Below, piece after piece: positions 7,613 through 18,394 of a DNA stretch of 41,022 nt. The position numbers were made by a program, and so were the translations under genes. This DNA is from Lysobacteraceae bacterium (GTDB taxonomy: Bacteria; Pseudomonadota; Gammaproteobacteria; Xanthomonadales; BQJN01), in NCBI GenBank assembly GCA_021604725.1, contig BQJN01000037.1, positions 1 through 41,022 on the forward strand, given 5' to 3'. Numbering within the stretch: the stretch's first letter is position 1; the number at the start of each line of letters is the position of its first letter. Below the pieces are notes generated by a model. The model did no database searches and was not told the origin of the DNA. It saw only the letters and a program-made list of their open reading frames with translations.

Positions 7613-9220
7613 GTGCCGATTATCAATAGCCAGGTAAACCCGCAAGATGTCGATTTCATCGCCAATGCGGAGAATATGAACGCGTTGGTGCAAGATTTGT
7701 CGCACCAGCTTGAACGCATTCGTCTCGGTGGCGGCGATCGTGCCAGAGAAAAACACCTGAAGCGAGGAAAAATGTTGCCGCGCGAGCGCATTCGTGCGCT
7801 GCTCGACCCCGGCAGCGCATTTCTCGAGTTGTCGCCTATGGCTGCGCACGGCATGTACGACGGCAATGCGCCATGCGCGGGCGTCATCACTGGTATCGGC
7901 AGGATTAACAACACCGAAGTTGTGGTCGTTGCCAATGACGCCACGGTCAAAGGTGGCACTTACTACCCGATGACGGTCAAAAAACACCTCCGAGCGCAAG
8001 AGGTGGCCTGGGAAAACAATCTGCCATGTATTTACCTGGTCGACTCGGGTGGTGCCTTCCTGCCGTTGCAGGATGAAGTATTCCCGGACAGGGACCATTT
8101 CGGGCGCATTTTCTACAATCAAGCCCGTTTGTCGGCGAAGAACATCCCACAAATTGCCGTCGTCATGGGCTCATGCACGGCGGGCGGTGCCTATGTGCCG
8201 GCCATGTGCGATGAGTCCATCATCGTCAAGGAACAAGGCACCATTTTCCTTGGCGGTCCGCCGCTGGTAAAGGCGGCGACTGGCGAAGTCGTGGATGCCG
8301 AATCGCTGGGAGGGGCCGAGGTGCACTGCAGTACTTCGGGCGTCACCGACCACTTCGCCGAAAACGATCAGCACGCCCTGCAAATGGCACGTGACATCGT
8401 CGCCCATCTAAACCGACCAGAGAAACAAACACCTGCGCTGCAGCCACCACGGCCACCCCGATACGATGCCGAGGAACTGTTTGGGGTAATGCCTCGTGAC
8501 ACGCGCATACCATTTGATATTCGTGAAGTCATCGCCCGCATCGTCGATGGTTCAGAGTTTCAGGAATTCAAGGCCCGATACGGCAAGACGCTGGTCACCG
8601 GGTTTGCGCACATTCACGGTTATCCGGTCGGGATTGTTGCGAACAATGGCATTCTGTTCGCCGAGTCTGCGCTGAAGGGTGCTCACTTCATTGAGCTGTG
8701 CAACCAACGTGACATACCACTGGTGTTTCTACAAAACATTACCGGCTTCATGGTTGGCAAAAAATACGAAAATGCCGGAATCGCCAAGGACGGTGCGAAA
8801 ATGGTGACCGCAGTTGCCTGTTCGCACGTACCAAAGTTTACCGTCGTCATCGGCGGATCATTCGGCGCAGGCAACTACGCCATGTGCGGTCGTGGTTATC
8901 AACCACGAATGCTGTGGATGTGGCCGAATGCCCGAATCTCAGTGATGGGTGGTGAGCAGGCAGCATCCGTACTCGCAACGGTAAAACGCGACGGACTTCA
9001 GGCGCGCAAACAGGACTGGCCTGAGGATGAAGAGAAGGCGTTCAAAGAACGTATCTCAGCCCAGTACGAGCATCAGGGCCATCCTTACTATGCTTCGGCC
9101 CGATTGTGGGATGATGGCGTTATTGATCCCAGAGATACGCGTCGAGTGTTGGGCCTAGGTCTGTCCGCCTCGTTTAATGCTGCCAATGACAAAGGCCGAT
9201 TTGGCGTCTTCCGGATGTAG
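7613..9220 (+). CDS. liuB: methylcrotonyl-CoA carboxylase, carboxyltransferase (beta) subunit
   Basis: This is the carboxyltransferase subunit that moves CO2 from carboxybiotin on LiuD to 3-methylcrotonyl-CoA, giving 3-methylglutaconyl-CoA. Family hallmarks are [67 protein letters not shown] and the C-terminal [14 protein letters not shown] and MGGEQAA. The open frame extends back to 7499, but the added residues overlap the divergent sulfotransferase and have no family similarity. A GTG at 7613 yields [10 protein letters not shown], which aligns without gap to the start of Pseudomonas LiuB; a GTG at 7601 is the alternative. Neither has a clear ribosome binding site. The product from 7613 is 535 residues, the usual family length. 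It is followed by liuC after 6 nt. Confidence 0.92.
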   Translation: MPIINSQVNPQDVDFIANAENMNALVQDLSHQLERIRLGGGDRAREKHLKRGKMLPRERIRALLDPGSAFLELSPMAAHGMYDGNAPCAGVITGIGRINNTEVVVVANDATVKGGTYYPMTVKKHLRAQEVAWENNLPCIYLVDSGGAFLPLQDEVFPDRDHFGRIFYNQARLSAKNIPQIAVVMGSCTAGGAYVPAMCDESIIVKEQGTIFLGGPPLVKAATGEVVDAESLGGAEVHCSTSGVTDHFAENDQHALQMARDIVAHLNRPEKQTPALQPPRPPRYDAEELFGVMPRDTRIPFDIREVIARIVDGSEFQEFKARYGKTLVTGFAHIHGYPVGIVANNGILFAESALKGAHFIELCNQRDIPLVFLQNITGFMVGKKYENAGIAKDGAKMVTAVACSHVPKFTVVIGGSFGAGNYAMCGRGYQPRMLWMWPNARISVMGGEQAASVLATVKRDGLQARKQDWPEDEEKAFKERISAQYEHQGHPYYASARLWDDGVIDPRDTRRVLGLGLSASFNAANDKGRFGVFRM

Positions 9221-9226
9221 TGAGCA

Positions 9227-10011
9227 ATGGAAACTCTCAAAGTAGAATCAGATGATCGCGGTGTCGTCACCGTTATATTGAACCGAGCGGAGGTCCACAA
9301 CCCGTTCAATGCGAAGATGATCGAGGAGCTAAGCAATACGTTCGAGTCCCTCGATAACGATGATGACTGTCGCGTAGTGGTGCTCACCGGTGCCGGCAAG
9401 TCGTTTTCAGCAGGCGCCGACATCAACTGGATGCGAGACATGCGACTGGCCAGCGAGGAGGAAAACCGCGTCGACTCCCTGCAGCTGGCACGATTGCTGC
9501 GAGCCATCAATTTCGTATCGAAGCCAGTCATCGCACGCGTCAATGGTCATGCCTTTGGCGGTGGCGTTGGACTGATCTCCTGTTGCGATATTGCGATTGG
9601 CGCGACCCACGCCAAATTTGGTCTGACCGAGGTCAAATTGGGTTTGCTGCCAGCGGTGATCTCACCTTACGTGGTCCGCGCCATCGGCGCTCGACAGGCA
9701 CGTCGCCTGTTCCTGACCGCAGAACTGTTTGATGCCGCCACTGCGCTTGATATTGGCCTGCTTCACCAGTGCTGCGATCTTGAACATCTTGATGACACCG
9801 TCAACGCTCAGGTCGATTTGCTTCTGGGCAACGGGCCAAATGCGGTGGCGACCGCGAAAACACTGGTGCCGCTGGTTAGCGGTTTCGATGCTGACAAACA
9901 GCTGGAAATCGATCAGGCCACAGCTGCTTTGATTGCTGCAATTCGAGTATCGCCGGAGGGCCAGGAGGGACTGAGTGCCTTTCTGGACAAACGCAAACCG
10001 AGCTGGGCGTC

Positions 10012-10015
<4 letters not shown>
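9227..10015 (+). CDS. liuC: 3-methylglutaconyl-CoA hydratase (enoyl-CoA hydratase family)
   Basis: A crotonase-fold protein of 262 residues that by context hydrates 3-methylglutaconyl-CoA to HMG-CoA. Oxyanion-hole segments are visible: GAGKSFSAGADINWM (about residues 55-70) and NGHAFGGGVGLISCCDIAIG (about 105-124), followed by FGLTEVKLGLLPAVISPYVV. Sequence alone would give only the enoyl-CoA hydratase/isomerase family; the specific reaction is inferred from its place between liuB and liuD. It starts 6 nt after liuB, and its stop overlaps the liuD start by 4 nt, indicating translational coupling. Confidence 0.88.
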
Positions 10016-12008
<1,993 letters not shown>

Positions 12009-12012
<4 letters not shown>

Positions 12013-12902
12013 GCTCCATGCGCATAGTTGAGGTGGGCCCGCGAGATGGGCTGCAAAACGAGAAGCAGGTGATCGCGGCCAAAACCAAGATCGACTTGAT
12101 TAATCGTTTGGGTGAATGCGGTCTGCGAACAATTGAAGCATCCAGTTTCGTCAGTCCGAAATGGGTACCTCAACTGGCTGATGCCAGTGAAGTCTATGCC
12201 AGCATCACCAAGCGACCAGGCGTGCGCTATCCGGTATTGGTACCGAACCTCAAAGGAATGGAACGAGCGGTCGAAGCCGGAGTCGACGAGATCGCGATCT
12301 TCACCGCCGCTTCCGAGTCATTCAACCAACGCAACATCAACTGCTCGATTGCCGAGTCATTGCAGCGCTTCGTACCGGTGATGGAGCTGGCCAGGGCAAA
12401 CAACATTGACGTGCGCGGTTACGTATCCTGTGTATTGGGCTGCCCCTACGAGGGCCCCATTGCCGCAGCCAAGGTGGCCGCTGTCGCCAAGGACTTGCAC
12501 AGCATGGGCTGCTATGAGATTTCATTGGGCGACACCATTGGCGCGGGCACGCCGAAGCTGGCAGCGGCGATGGTGGCTGAATGCAGTCAATCCGTTCCCA
12601 TTGATAGGCTGGCCATCCACTTCCATGATACGCGTGGTCAGGCATTGGCCAATTGCCTGGCTTGCATTGACCTGGGCATTGGCGTTATCGACAGCTCAGT
12701 AGCGGGCCTTGGTGGATGTCCGTATGCCAAAGGAGCCACCGGAAACGTCGCCACCGAGGATGTGGTTTTCATGCTTGAGGGCATGGGCATTGAGACAGGC
12801 ATTGATCTCGATGCCCTGATCGAAACCGGACGTTTTATTAGTGAGCAGTTGGGACGAGAAAACGGTTCGCGCGTCGGTCGGGCCGGAAACTGGCCGCAAT
12901 AG
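12009..12902 (+). CDS. liuE: hydroxymethylglutaryl-CoA lyase
   Basis: Cleaves HMG-CoA to acetyl-CoA and acetoacetate, the last dedicated step of leucine catabolism. This TIM-barrel enzyme of 297 residues begins [19 protein letters not shown], with the RD pair of the active site. It has the metal-binding [12 protein letters not shown] motif (about 200-211) and the flexible active-site loop [14 protein letters not shown], whose cysteine is the conserved signature residue. The ATGA overlap with liuD sets the start at 12009; an in-frame ATG at 12018 is possible. It is the last gene of the liuBCDE run and stops 3 nt before the convergent hydrolase gene, with no terminator hairpin between them. Confidence 0.94.
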
Positions 12903-12905
12903 TCG

Positions 12906-13787
12906 CTACTTCGATCTGCCGAATCGATCGAAAAACTCAACCGTAGCCGCCAACACCGCGTCCGGCGCTTCGATTTGCGGCCAGTGACCAATACCAGGCA
13001 ATCTCACCACATCCGCATTCGGAATCACTTGCTGGTAATGATCGGCCATGTGCGCGCCGGAGTTTGGGTCGTCGCTGCCGTTGATAAACCGCAACGGCGC
13101 AGGTGAGCGGACCAGTGCTTGTGCAAACCTGTCGGCAAATTTCTCGCGCTCAGAATTGAATCGACCAACCAAGTGAGCCACGCGTTTGCCGCCACCGTAG
13201 GTGATCAGTTGCCAACACTGCTCAAGGGTGCGATCAGACGGCGGGTGTTTGGCGCTGAACACTGATTTCAATGCGCCGAGAACAGCAAACTTTGGTAGCA
13301 ACGGCCCGATCACATGGCCCAGCGGAGAAGACAATATGTGCTGGATCGGGCGCGGACGATAAACGCCGGCAAACAAACCACCGTTTAGCAAGGCAACCGC
13401 TCGCAATTGGGACAAACCGGCATCAGGGGTGTCTAGTCGACGCGCCAGCAATTCTTGCACCACGGTGTCGCCCAGGTCATGCGCCAAAACGAAAGTGTCT
13501 GAAACCGAAAAATGCGACAGCGCCGCCTCAAACACGTCCGCATGTTCGGCCACCGAATAGGTTTGCCAAGGTTTGTCAGAAAACCCCATCCCCAACATGT
13601 CTAGCGTCGTGACTCGGTAGCGCGCGGTCAAATCGGACCAAAGTGCCGCGAAGTCAAAACTTGAGGTCGGGTAGCCGTGAACCAGCAGCAAGTCATCACC
13701 CGCACCAGCCTGTCTTACGAAAATGCGATGGGTGCCAACGTTGATCCAATCGCCATCGTTCTTCCATTGTTCGAGCTCTGGCAACAT
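12906..13787 (-). CDS. alpha/beta hydrolase, MEST/epoxide-hydrolase-like
   Basis: The 293-residue alpha/beta-fold hydrolase has LLLVHGYPTSSFDFAALW (oxyanion region, about 34-50), LDMLGMGFSDKP, the nucleophile elbow LAHDLGDTVVQEL with the aspartate at about residue 104, and the catalytic histidine in PGIGHWPQIEAPD near the C-terminus. An aspartate nucleophile in HDLGDTV resembles the MEST-like/epoxide hydrolase branch rather than serine esterases. The open frame runs back to 13973, but I chose the ATG at 13787 because the extra 62 residues are cysteine-rich noise and would overlap the divergent SDR promoter region. Its substrate is unknown; proximity to liu genes does not prove a role there. 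Confidence 0.8.
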   Translation of the reverse strand: MLPELEQWKNDGDWINVGTHRIFVRQAGAGDDLLLVHGYPTSSFDFAALWSDLTARYRVTTLDMLGMGFSDKPWQTYSVAEHADVFEAALSHFSVSDTFVLAHDLGDTVVQELLARRLDTPDAGLSQLRAVALLNGGLFAGVYRPRPIQHILSSPLGHVIGPLLPKFAVLGALKSVFSAKHPPSDRTLEQCWQLITYGGGKRVAHLVGRFNSEREKFADRFAQALVRSPAPLRFINGSDDPNSGAHMADHYQQVIPNADVVRLPGIGHWPQIEAPDAVLAATVEFFDRFGRSK

Positions 13788-13963
13788 TGGTTTGTTTCCA
13801 ATAAAAGATTTGCGTCCCAAAAGCATAACAGCCGTGCTGAACCTGCGCTGTTGGGCCTTGTCCAGGATGTCCGCCCAACTGCAAAATTTGAGCGTGACGC
13901 ACACAGGCAGACAGACGCTGACAATAGTACAATGAGCGGTTTTCTCAGGTAAGGAGCTTCTCG

Positions 13964-14728
13964 ATGGAAGCAAGCAAGGTAAAAGCGATCATCACCGGGG
14001 GTGTTTCTGGCCTCGGCTTTGCCGTCGCCCAACGCATCGTCGCTGACGGTGGACGTGTCGCACTGTTCGATATCAATGACGAAAAAGGCGCGGCGGCTGT
14101 CGCCGAGCTTGAGGGTAGCAGCTTCTTTAATGTCGACGTCTCATCCGAGCAGGCGGTGGCTGACGCGGTCAACGCTGCCCACAAAGCGATGGGTGGTCTA
14201 AATGTCGCCGTCAATTGCGCCGGCATCTTGTCTGCAGGCCGCGTATTGGGTCGTGAAGCACCAATGGCATTGGACTATTTTTCCGCAGCCATAAAAGTAA
14301 ACCTTATCGGCAGTTTCAATGTTTCGAAAGCGGCCGCCAACCGCATGCAGGAAAACGAACCGGCGGAAGATGGCGAGCGCGGCGTGATCATCAACACCGC
14401 ATCGGTCGCTGCCTACGAAGGCCAGATCGGACAAGCTGCGTACTCGGCATCTAAAGGCGGTGTCGTTGGTATGACGTTGCCGATGGCCCGTGAGTTCACC
14501 CGCATTGGTGTGCGAGTCATGACCATTGCTCCGGGCATTTTCCACACTCCTATGGTCGATGGCATGCCTGACCATGTGCAAGAAGCGCTCAATGCCTCCA
14601 TCCCCTTCCCCAAGCGCTTGGGTAGAAGCGAGGAGTTTGCCGACACAGTGGCGTGGATCGTCTCAAATCGATACATGAATGGGTCGGTCATCCGTTTGGA
14701 CGGCGCAGTACGCCTCGAACCCAAGTAA
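13964..14728 (+). CDS. short-chain dehydrogenase, 3-hydroxyacyl-CoA dehydrogenase type II-like
   Basis: The 254-residue SDR has the cofactor motif ITGGVSGLG (residues 9-17), an aspartate after beta-2 (LFDIND) that indicates NAD preference, NCAGIL, INTASVAAYEGQIGQ and the catalytic YSASK. Its closest recognisable relatives are the HSD17B10/type II 3-hydroxyacyl-CoA dehydrogenases, which oxidise 2-methyl-3-hydroxybutyryl-CoA in isoleucine degradation. That fits the branched-chain context, but it is an inference. The start is supported by AAGGAG 8 nt upstream. It is divergent from the hydrolase (176-nt gap) and followed by efpL after 27 nt. Confidence 0.82.
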   Translation: MEASKVKAIITGGVSGLGFAVAQRIVADGGRVALFDINDEKGAAAVAELEGSSFFNVDVSSEQAVADAVNAAHKAMGGLNVAVNCAGILSAGRVLGREAPMALDYFSAAIKVNLIGSFNVSKAAANRMQENEPAEDGERGVIINTASVAAYEGQIGQAAYSASKGGVVGMTLPMAREFTRIGVRVMTIAPGIFHTPMVDGMPDHVQEALNASIPFPKRLGRSEEFADTVAWIVSNRYMNGSVIRLDGAVRLEPK

Positions 14729-14755
14729 GCGCTCACTTCAAAGCGGAGATCAGCT

Positions 14756-15304
14756 ATGCCCAAGGCATCAGACGTCAAGAAAGGAATGGTGGTACGAGTC
14801 AAGGATCAACCTTGCGTGGTCCACCACATCGACATTCGCACCCCATCGTCGCGGGGTTCAAACACCTTGTACAAGTTTCGACTGTATAACGTCCAAACGC
14901 GCCAAAAGCTGGATCAAACCTTCAAGGGCGAAGACATGTTGCGTCGAAAAGCCGAGTTTTCGTATATGGACGGCTCGGATTTCGTATTCATGGATAGCGA
15001 AGACTACACGCCTTATACGCTGTCTCCCGACGACCTCGGCGATCAGGCCGCCTTCGTAGGCGAAGGCCTGGGCGAGGTTCTGGTGATGCTGATCGAGGAC
15101 AAGCCGGGAGCTATCGAACTACCAACCTCAGTCACCGTTGAAGTCACAGAAACCGCCCCCGCCATCAAAGGCGGTACCGTAACCAAGCGGACCAAGCCGG
15201 CAACCTTGGCCAACGGGCTGGAGATTCAGGTTCCTGAATACCTGGCACCGGGTGAGACGGTCAAGGTCAATACCGAAACACTGGAGTTCATGGGGCGCGC
15301 GTAG
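14756..15304 (+). CDS. efpL: elongation factor P-like protein EfpL (YeiP)
   Basis: This EF-P paralogue of 182 residues has three domains: the N-terminal KOW-like domain (KKGMVVRVKDQPCVV), a central OB domain and a C-terminal OB domain (LAPGETVKVNTETLEF). The tip loop RTPSSRGSNTLYKFR is the extended EfpL loop with an arginine at position 33, instead of the short lysine- or arginine-bearing loop of canonical EF-P. EfpL relieves ribosome stalling at polyproline and other difficult motifs and needs no EpmA-type modification. GGAG lies 9 nt before the ATG. It may be cotranscribed with the SDR 27 nt upstream; a 12-bp stem-loop follows the stop. Confidence 0.92.
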   Translation: MPKASDVKKGMVVRVKDQPCVVHHIDIRTPSSRGSNTLYKFRLYNVQTRQKLDQTFKGEDMLRRKAEFSYMDGSDFVFMDSEDYTPYTLSPDDLGDQAAFVGEGLGEVLVMLIEDKPGAIELPTSVTVEVTETAPAIKGGTVTKRTKPATLANGLEIQVPEYLAPGETVKVNTETLEFMGRA

Positions 15305-15313
15305 CCTAAACAT

Positions 15314-15342
15314 CGAACTGGCCTTTGCTGAAGGCCAGTTCG
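15314..15342. terminator. 12-bp perfect stem-loop between convergent efpL and transglycosylase genes
   Basis: Positions 15314-15325 pair perfectly with 15331-15342 around TGCTG. It sits 10 nt past the efpL stop and 36 nt from the end of the convergent lytic transglycosylase, so it could serve both. There is no T-tract on either side, as with the stem-loop at 4415-4443. Confidence 0.5.
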
Positions 15343-15377
15343 CACTCGCCCACAAGACAGCCGCTACTTCGTCACTT

Positions 15378-16841
15378 TCAGCACTGCGGCACGCGAATGG
15401 CCTTGCCGGCAGTAATGCGATAACGCGGTGGTGCGATGCTGTTTAGCGCAGCCAGTTCCTGCAGCGAAACACAGCGGTGCCGGCGTGCAATGGCACTGAG
15501 TGTGTCGCCACGTCGAATCGTGTAGGGAATCAGTTGTGCACCATCCGGGTAATTGGCCGAATGAAACTCCGCAGCAGCCACCAGGAGGTCACCCTCCAGG
15601 CAATTATCAGCATAAAGCTCGGCGACTTGCTCGGGCACTTGTATAACATCACCGGCTTCTATCTTCTCAGCAGGATTCAATTGGGGGTTCAAGTTTCGCA
15701 ATGCGCGGAACCAACCGTCCTCGCTACCGTTCTGCCCCAGGCAGATGGTCAGTTCAGATAAAGATGTTTGTTTCTCAAGCTGCAGAGGTTGATGCTCGCT
15801 GTCCACCTGCCTTAACTCCAGTCGATACTGACCACCATTCTGAAACAACCAGGCAGCCGCGATCACGCGCGGTACGTACTCGCGTGTCTCCCGCGGGAAG
15901 GAATAAAACAACTCGCTATCCCAGAAGCTCATTCCCGGATACTTGCGTTGTAGCCTGGCCATACGATTTTCGCCACCGTTGTAGGCCGCCAGCACTTTCG
16001 GTAGCGAGTGACCAAACATATTGAAGTGCTCGGTCAGGTAGGCAGCATTGGCACGCGCTGAGAGGGTCGGATCAAGCCTTTGATCAAAGCCATCGACGGT
16101 ACCCAGACCATAACGAGCCCCGGTTCCTCGCATAAATTGCAGCGGGCCTGCCGCGCCTACGCGGGAAAACGAGTGGACCTTGCCGCTGCTCTCAGCGGCC
16201 AGCATGGCAAACAGCAGCGCTTCTGGCAGTCCTGCCTTGTCATACTCGGGCAGCATGAGGGGGCGCAGGTGCTGGTAGTTTGCAAAGGCGTCCAGCAGCC
16301 GAGGGCGATTCCAGGTTAGCCAATCATCAATGGCGGCCATCACTGGCGTATTGAGCTCAATTGCATCGTCAAGACGAGAGCCGTCGAGCAAAAGAGGCTC
16401 CGCCGAAGTGGCTTGAGGCTCACCGACAAAACCTAAGGTCCCCGGTTCGGATTCAATGGCCTGTTGATCTCCCTCCAGCAGGCCAATTCGGCTCGCTTGC
16501 AGGTCAATTGTCTCAGCCTGGTTGTCCAGCAACCACTGGTAGGACTCCAACACACGGGCGACATCGCACCCGGCCGCCGCTGCGCACTGTTCAGCAAGCG
16601 AACGGATCTTGACCTTGGCGTCGTTGACACGTGCCATGCCACCGATCACATCGCCATCAGTCACCGCCTGCAAGCCGCGCTGCCACTCGACCACCAGTTC
16701 ATCGAGCTCGATGTACAGAGCATCATCAACAACCTCACTTGCCGTTGAGGCTACCGGCTGAACGTCCGGTTGAACCGAGTTGGTCTGGCATCCCGCCAAA
16801 CCTGTGACAACAACGAGCCCCAGCCAATGACGTACCTTCAT
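15378..16841 (-). CDS. mltD: membrane-bound lytic murein transglycosylase, MltD-like, with LysM
   Basis: A lipoprotein that cleaves peptidoglycan at MurNAc-GlcNAc bonds from the inner face of the outer membrane. It starts MKVRHWLGLVVVTGLAGC, a signal peptide with lipobox LAGC. Residues 30-170 are low-complexity and helical. The Slt/GH23-type domain follows, with catalytic glutamate about E217 in MLAAESSGK, then VGAAGPLQFM and VLAAYNGG. A degenerate LysM-like segment covers about 375-425, and a clear LysM (YTIRRGDTLSAIARRHRC) ends the protein. I chose the ATG at 16841 (GAGGA 11 nt upstream, ideal signal peptide); an ATG at 16859 adds six residues, and the frame is open to 16973. The product is 487 residues, close to MltD. 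Gene order gives no further hint. Confidence 0.87.
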   Translation of the reverse strand: MKVRHWLGLVVVTGLAGCQTNSVQPDVQPVASTASEVVDDALYIELDELVVEWQRGLQAVTDGDVIGGMARVNDAKVKIRSLAEQCAAAAGCDVARVLESYQWLLDNQAETIDLQASRIGLLEGDQQAIESEPGTLGFVGEPQATSAEPLLLDGSRLDDAIELNTPVMAAIDDWLTWNRPRLLDAFANYQHLRPLMLPEYDKAGLPEALLFAMLAAESSGKVHSFSRVGAAGPLQFMRGTGARYGLGTVDGFDQRLDPTLSARANAAYLTEHFNMFGHSLPKVLAAYNGGENRMARLQRKYPGMSFWDSELFYSFPRETREYVPRVIAAAWLFQNGGQYRLELRQVDSEHQPLQLEKQTSLSELTICLGQNGSEDGWFRALRNLNPQLNPAEKIEAGDVIQVPEQVAELYADNCLEGDLLVAAAEFHSANYPDGAQLIPYTIRRGDTLSAIARRHRCVSLQELAALNSIAPPRYRITAGKAIRVPQC

Positions 16842-17224
16842 TCGTGTTTTGTTCCTCATGGACTTTTCTTTGTGGACTATTCTTTTGCGAACTTTCTTGG
16901 TCGAGGTGTGAACAAACACCCTCAATAAGTAGCAAGACCGCGTCGGACAATCACAGTTCCTCAATGGCAACATTTAGTCGTGCCAACGCGGCATTGGCGT
17001 TTTTTGCAAGCGGCGTACGATAGCATACTGTCGGCGGTGGATTGGGCATCTGTGGTATCGTCAGGTATGCGCCACAAAAATGCGCGATCTCAGCCCCACC
17101 TCGACAGTGGCAAAAGTCTGGGTTCGTGCGCCATCGGCCAAATCAATTGTGACACCGGCGCGGATTGGCAAGGCACGTAGCGAATGCTCGGGTTGCCACT
17201 ACCAAGCTGGGGGAGAGTGAGCTT
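16842..17224 (+). promoter_or_regulatory. divergent intergenic region with a possible plus-strand promoter
   Basis: This stretch of about 380 nt separates the divergent mltD-like and DUF2461 genes. TTGCAA at 17004-17009 and TACTGT at 17026-17031 (16-nt spacer) could form a sigma-70 promoter for the small-gene run that follows. A GGGGGAGA run just before 17225 acts as the ribosome binding site for the DUF2461 gene. An open frame at 16980-17180 gives an implausible protein. Confidence 0.25.
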
Positions 17225-17911
17225 ATGAACGACCCGTGCTATTTCAGCGCCAATACCTTTCGTTTCCTTGATGAGTTGAAGGCGAACAATAGTCGGGAAT
17301 GGTTCAACAACAACAAGGATCGCTACGAAGAACACATAAAAGCGCCAACGCTAAAGTTCATCAAGGACTTTGCCGGCCCGCTGAAAAAAATTAGCAACAA
17401 GTACTCCGCCATTGCCAAGATCAACGGTGGGTCAATGTTTCGGATTTACCGAGATACTCGTTTTTCGCGGGACAAAACTCCCTACAAGACCTGGATCGCG
17501 GCCCGCTTCAACCACGTCGAAGCTGCCAAAACGCCCGCCCCTGGCTTCTACATGCATTTGGCACGTGGCGACGTTGTGATGGCCGCAGGGATTTGGCACC
17601 CGCCATCGCCTGCGCTGGGCAGAATACGCCAATTCATTGCCAACAATCCGCAAAACTGGAAATCGATCGTTGGTTCCGACACCTTGAAGGGCTTTGACTT
17701 TCATGGCGAAAGCCTGAAACGCGCGCCTCAAGGATTTGACCCGGAGCATGAGCTGATTGACCACATCAAGCGCAAGGACTTCGCCTTGTTCCGGCGCTAC
17801 GATGAACGCCTGGCGTGTTCGCCGGACTTCATGCCGTCATTTGTTCGCGACTGCAACAAGGTTGCACCCTTCGTCGATTACTTGTGTGCGGCGTTGGGTC
17901 TGGACTTTTGA
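17225..17911 (+). CDS. DUF2461 family protein (TIGR02453)
   Basis: The 228-residue protein matches the DUF2461 pattern. It has FLDELKANNSREWFNNNKDRYEEHIKAP near the N-terminus, FRIYRDTRFSRDKTPYKTWIAARF around 75-98, then GFYMHLA and AAGIWHPP, and RAPQGFDPEHELIDHIKRKDF near 180. The family is widespread in bacteria and cytoplasmic, but its biochemical function is not established. I chose the ATG at 17225 because the conserved part begins there and a purine-rich site precedes it; the frame is open from 17165. Its stop overlaps the TTG start of the next gene by 4 nt, so the two are translationally coupled. Confidence 0.85.
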   Translation: MNDPCYFSANTFRFLDELKANNSREWFNNNKDRYEEHIKAPTLKFIKDFAGPLKKISNKYSAIAKINGGSMFRIYRDTRFSRDKTPYKTWIAARFNHVEAAKTPAPGFYMHLARGDVVMAAGIWHPPSPALGRIRQFIANNPQNWKSIVGSDTLKGFDFHGESLKRAPQGFDPEHELIDHIKRKDFALFRRYDERLACSPDFMPSFVRDCNKVAPFVDYLCAALGLDF

Positions 17912-18315
17912 AGTTATTGATGTTGCATTGCGATGCGATGCAATTGACCCCTCACACTCTAGCCGATCACGCTGACGACACCAGTGAGCCGTTTGAGGCA
18001 CAGCAAACTATCCTGGTTCTGGCCCATGTTGAGCAAAGCGATGTCGAGCGGCCTGGCCGAACCCTTCGCCACGCCTACAAAAACATCAAATGGCTCAGCC
18101 GCAAGCGGCAATGCGATGGTGTGGTTATCCATTCATTCGCGCACCTGTCCTCATCCAATGCACCGGTAGATTTCTCTCGACAGTTGCTGGAACAACTTGG
18201 CGAACGACTGCAAAACAATGGGCTAAATGCCCAAACCACACCGTTCGGAGTAAACAATGAACTTCATTTGCACGTTCAAGGCGAACCCATGGCCAAGTAC
18301 TTCAACGAAATATAG
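17908..18315 (+). CDS. freestanding archaeal-type threonyl-tRNA synthetase editing-domain protein
   Basis: The 135-residue product aligns along its length with the archaea-type ThrRS editing domain (tRNA-Thr_ED, DTD-like fold). The N-terminal MKLLMLHCDAMQLTP matches the archaeal MRLLLIHSDYIEYE-type start; TILVLAHVEQSD, then VVIHSFAHLSSSNAP, then TTPFG and QGEPMAKYFNEI follow in the same order. Family members remove misattached serine (or D-residues) from tRNA. The start is the TTG at 17908, which overlaps the upstream stop as TTGA and aligns with the family; an ATG at 17920 would cut four residues. In the archaeal domain PFG is followed by Trp-Tyr-Lys, of which Tyr and Lys are active-site residues. 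Here it is PFGVNN, so chemistry or substrate may differ. No synthetase domain is attached. Confidence 0.7.
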   Translation: MKLLMLHCDAMQLTPHTLADHADDTSEPFEAQQTILVLAHVEQSDVERPGRTLRHAYKNIKWLSRKRQCDGVVIHSFAHLSSSNAPVDFSRQLLEQLGERLQNNGLNAQTTPFGVNNELHLHVQGEPMAKYFNEI

Positions 18316-18394
18316 ACTGCATCATCATTGCCGATTGCCTAATGAGGCTTACTCCAGTAACCTTCGTAGATCGCCTCCGCGACGCCCACTTTGC

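Noticed and set aside
16980..17180. Plus-strand open frame upstream of the DUF2461 gene
   Set aside because: The composition is not protein-like, there is no ribosome binding site and no recognised family.
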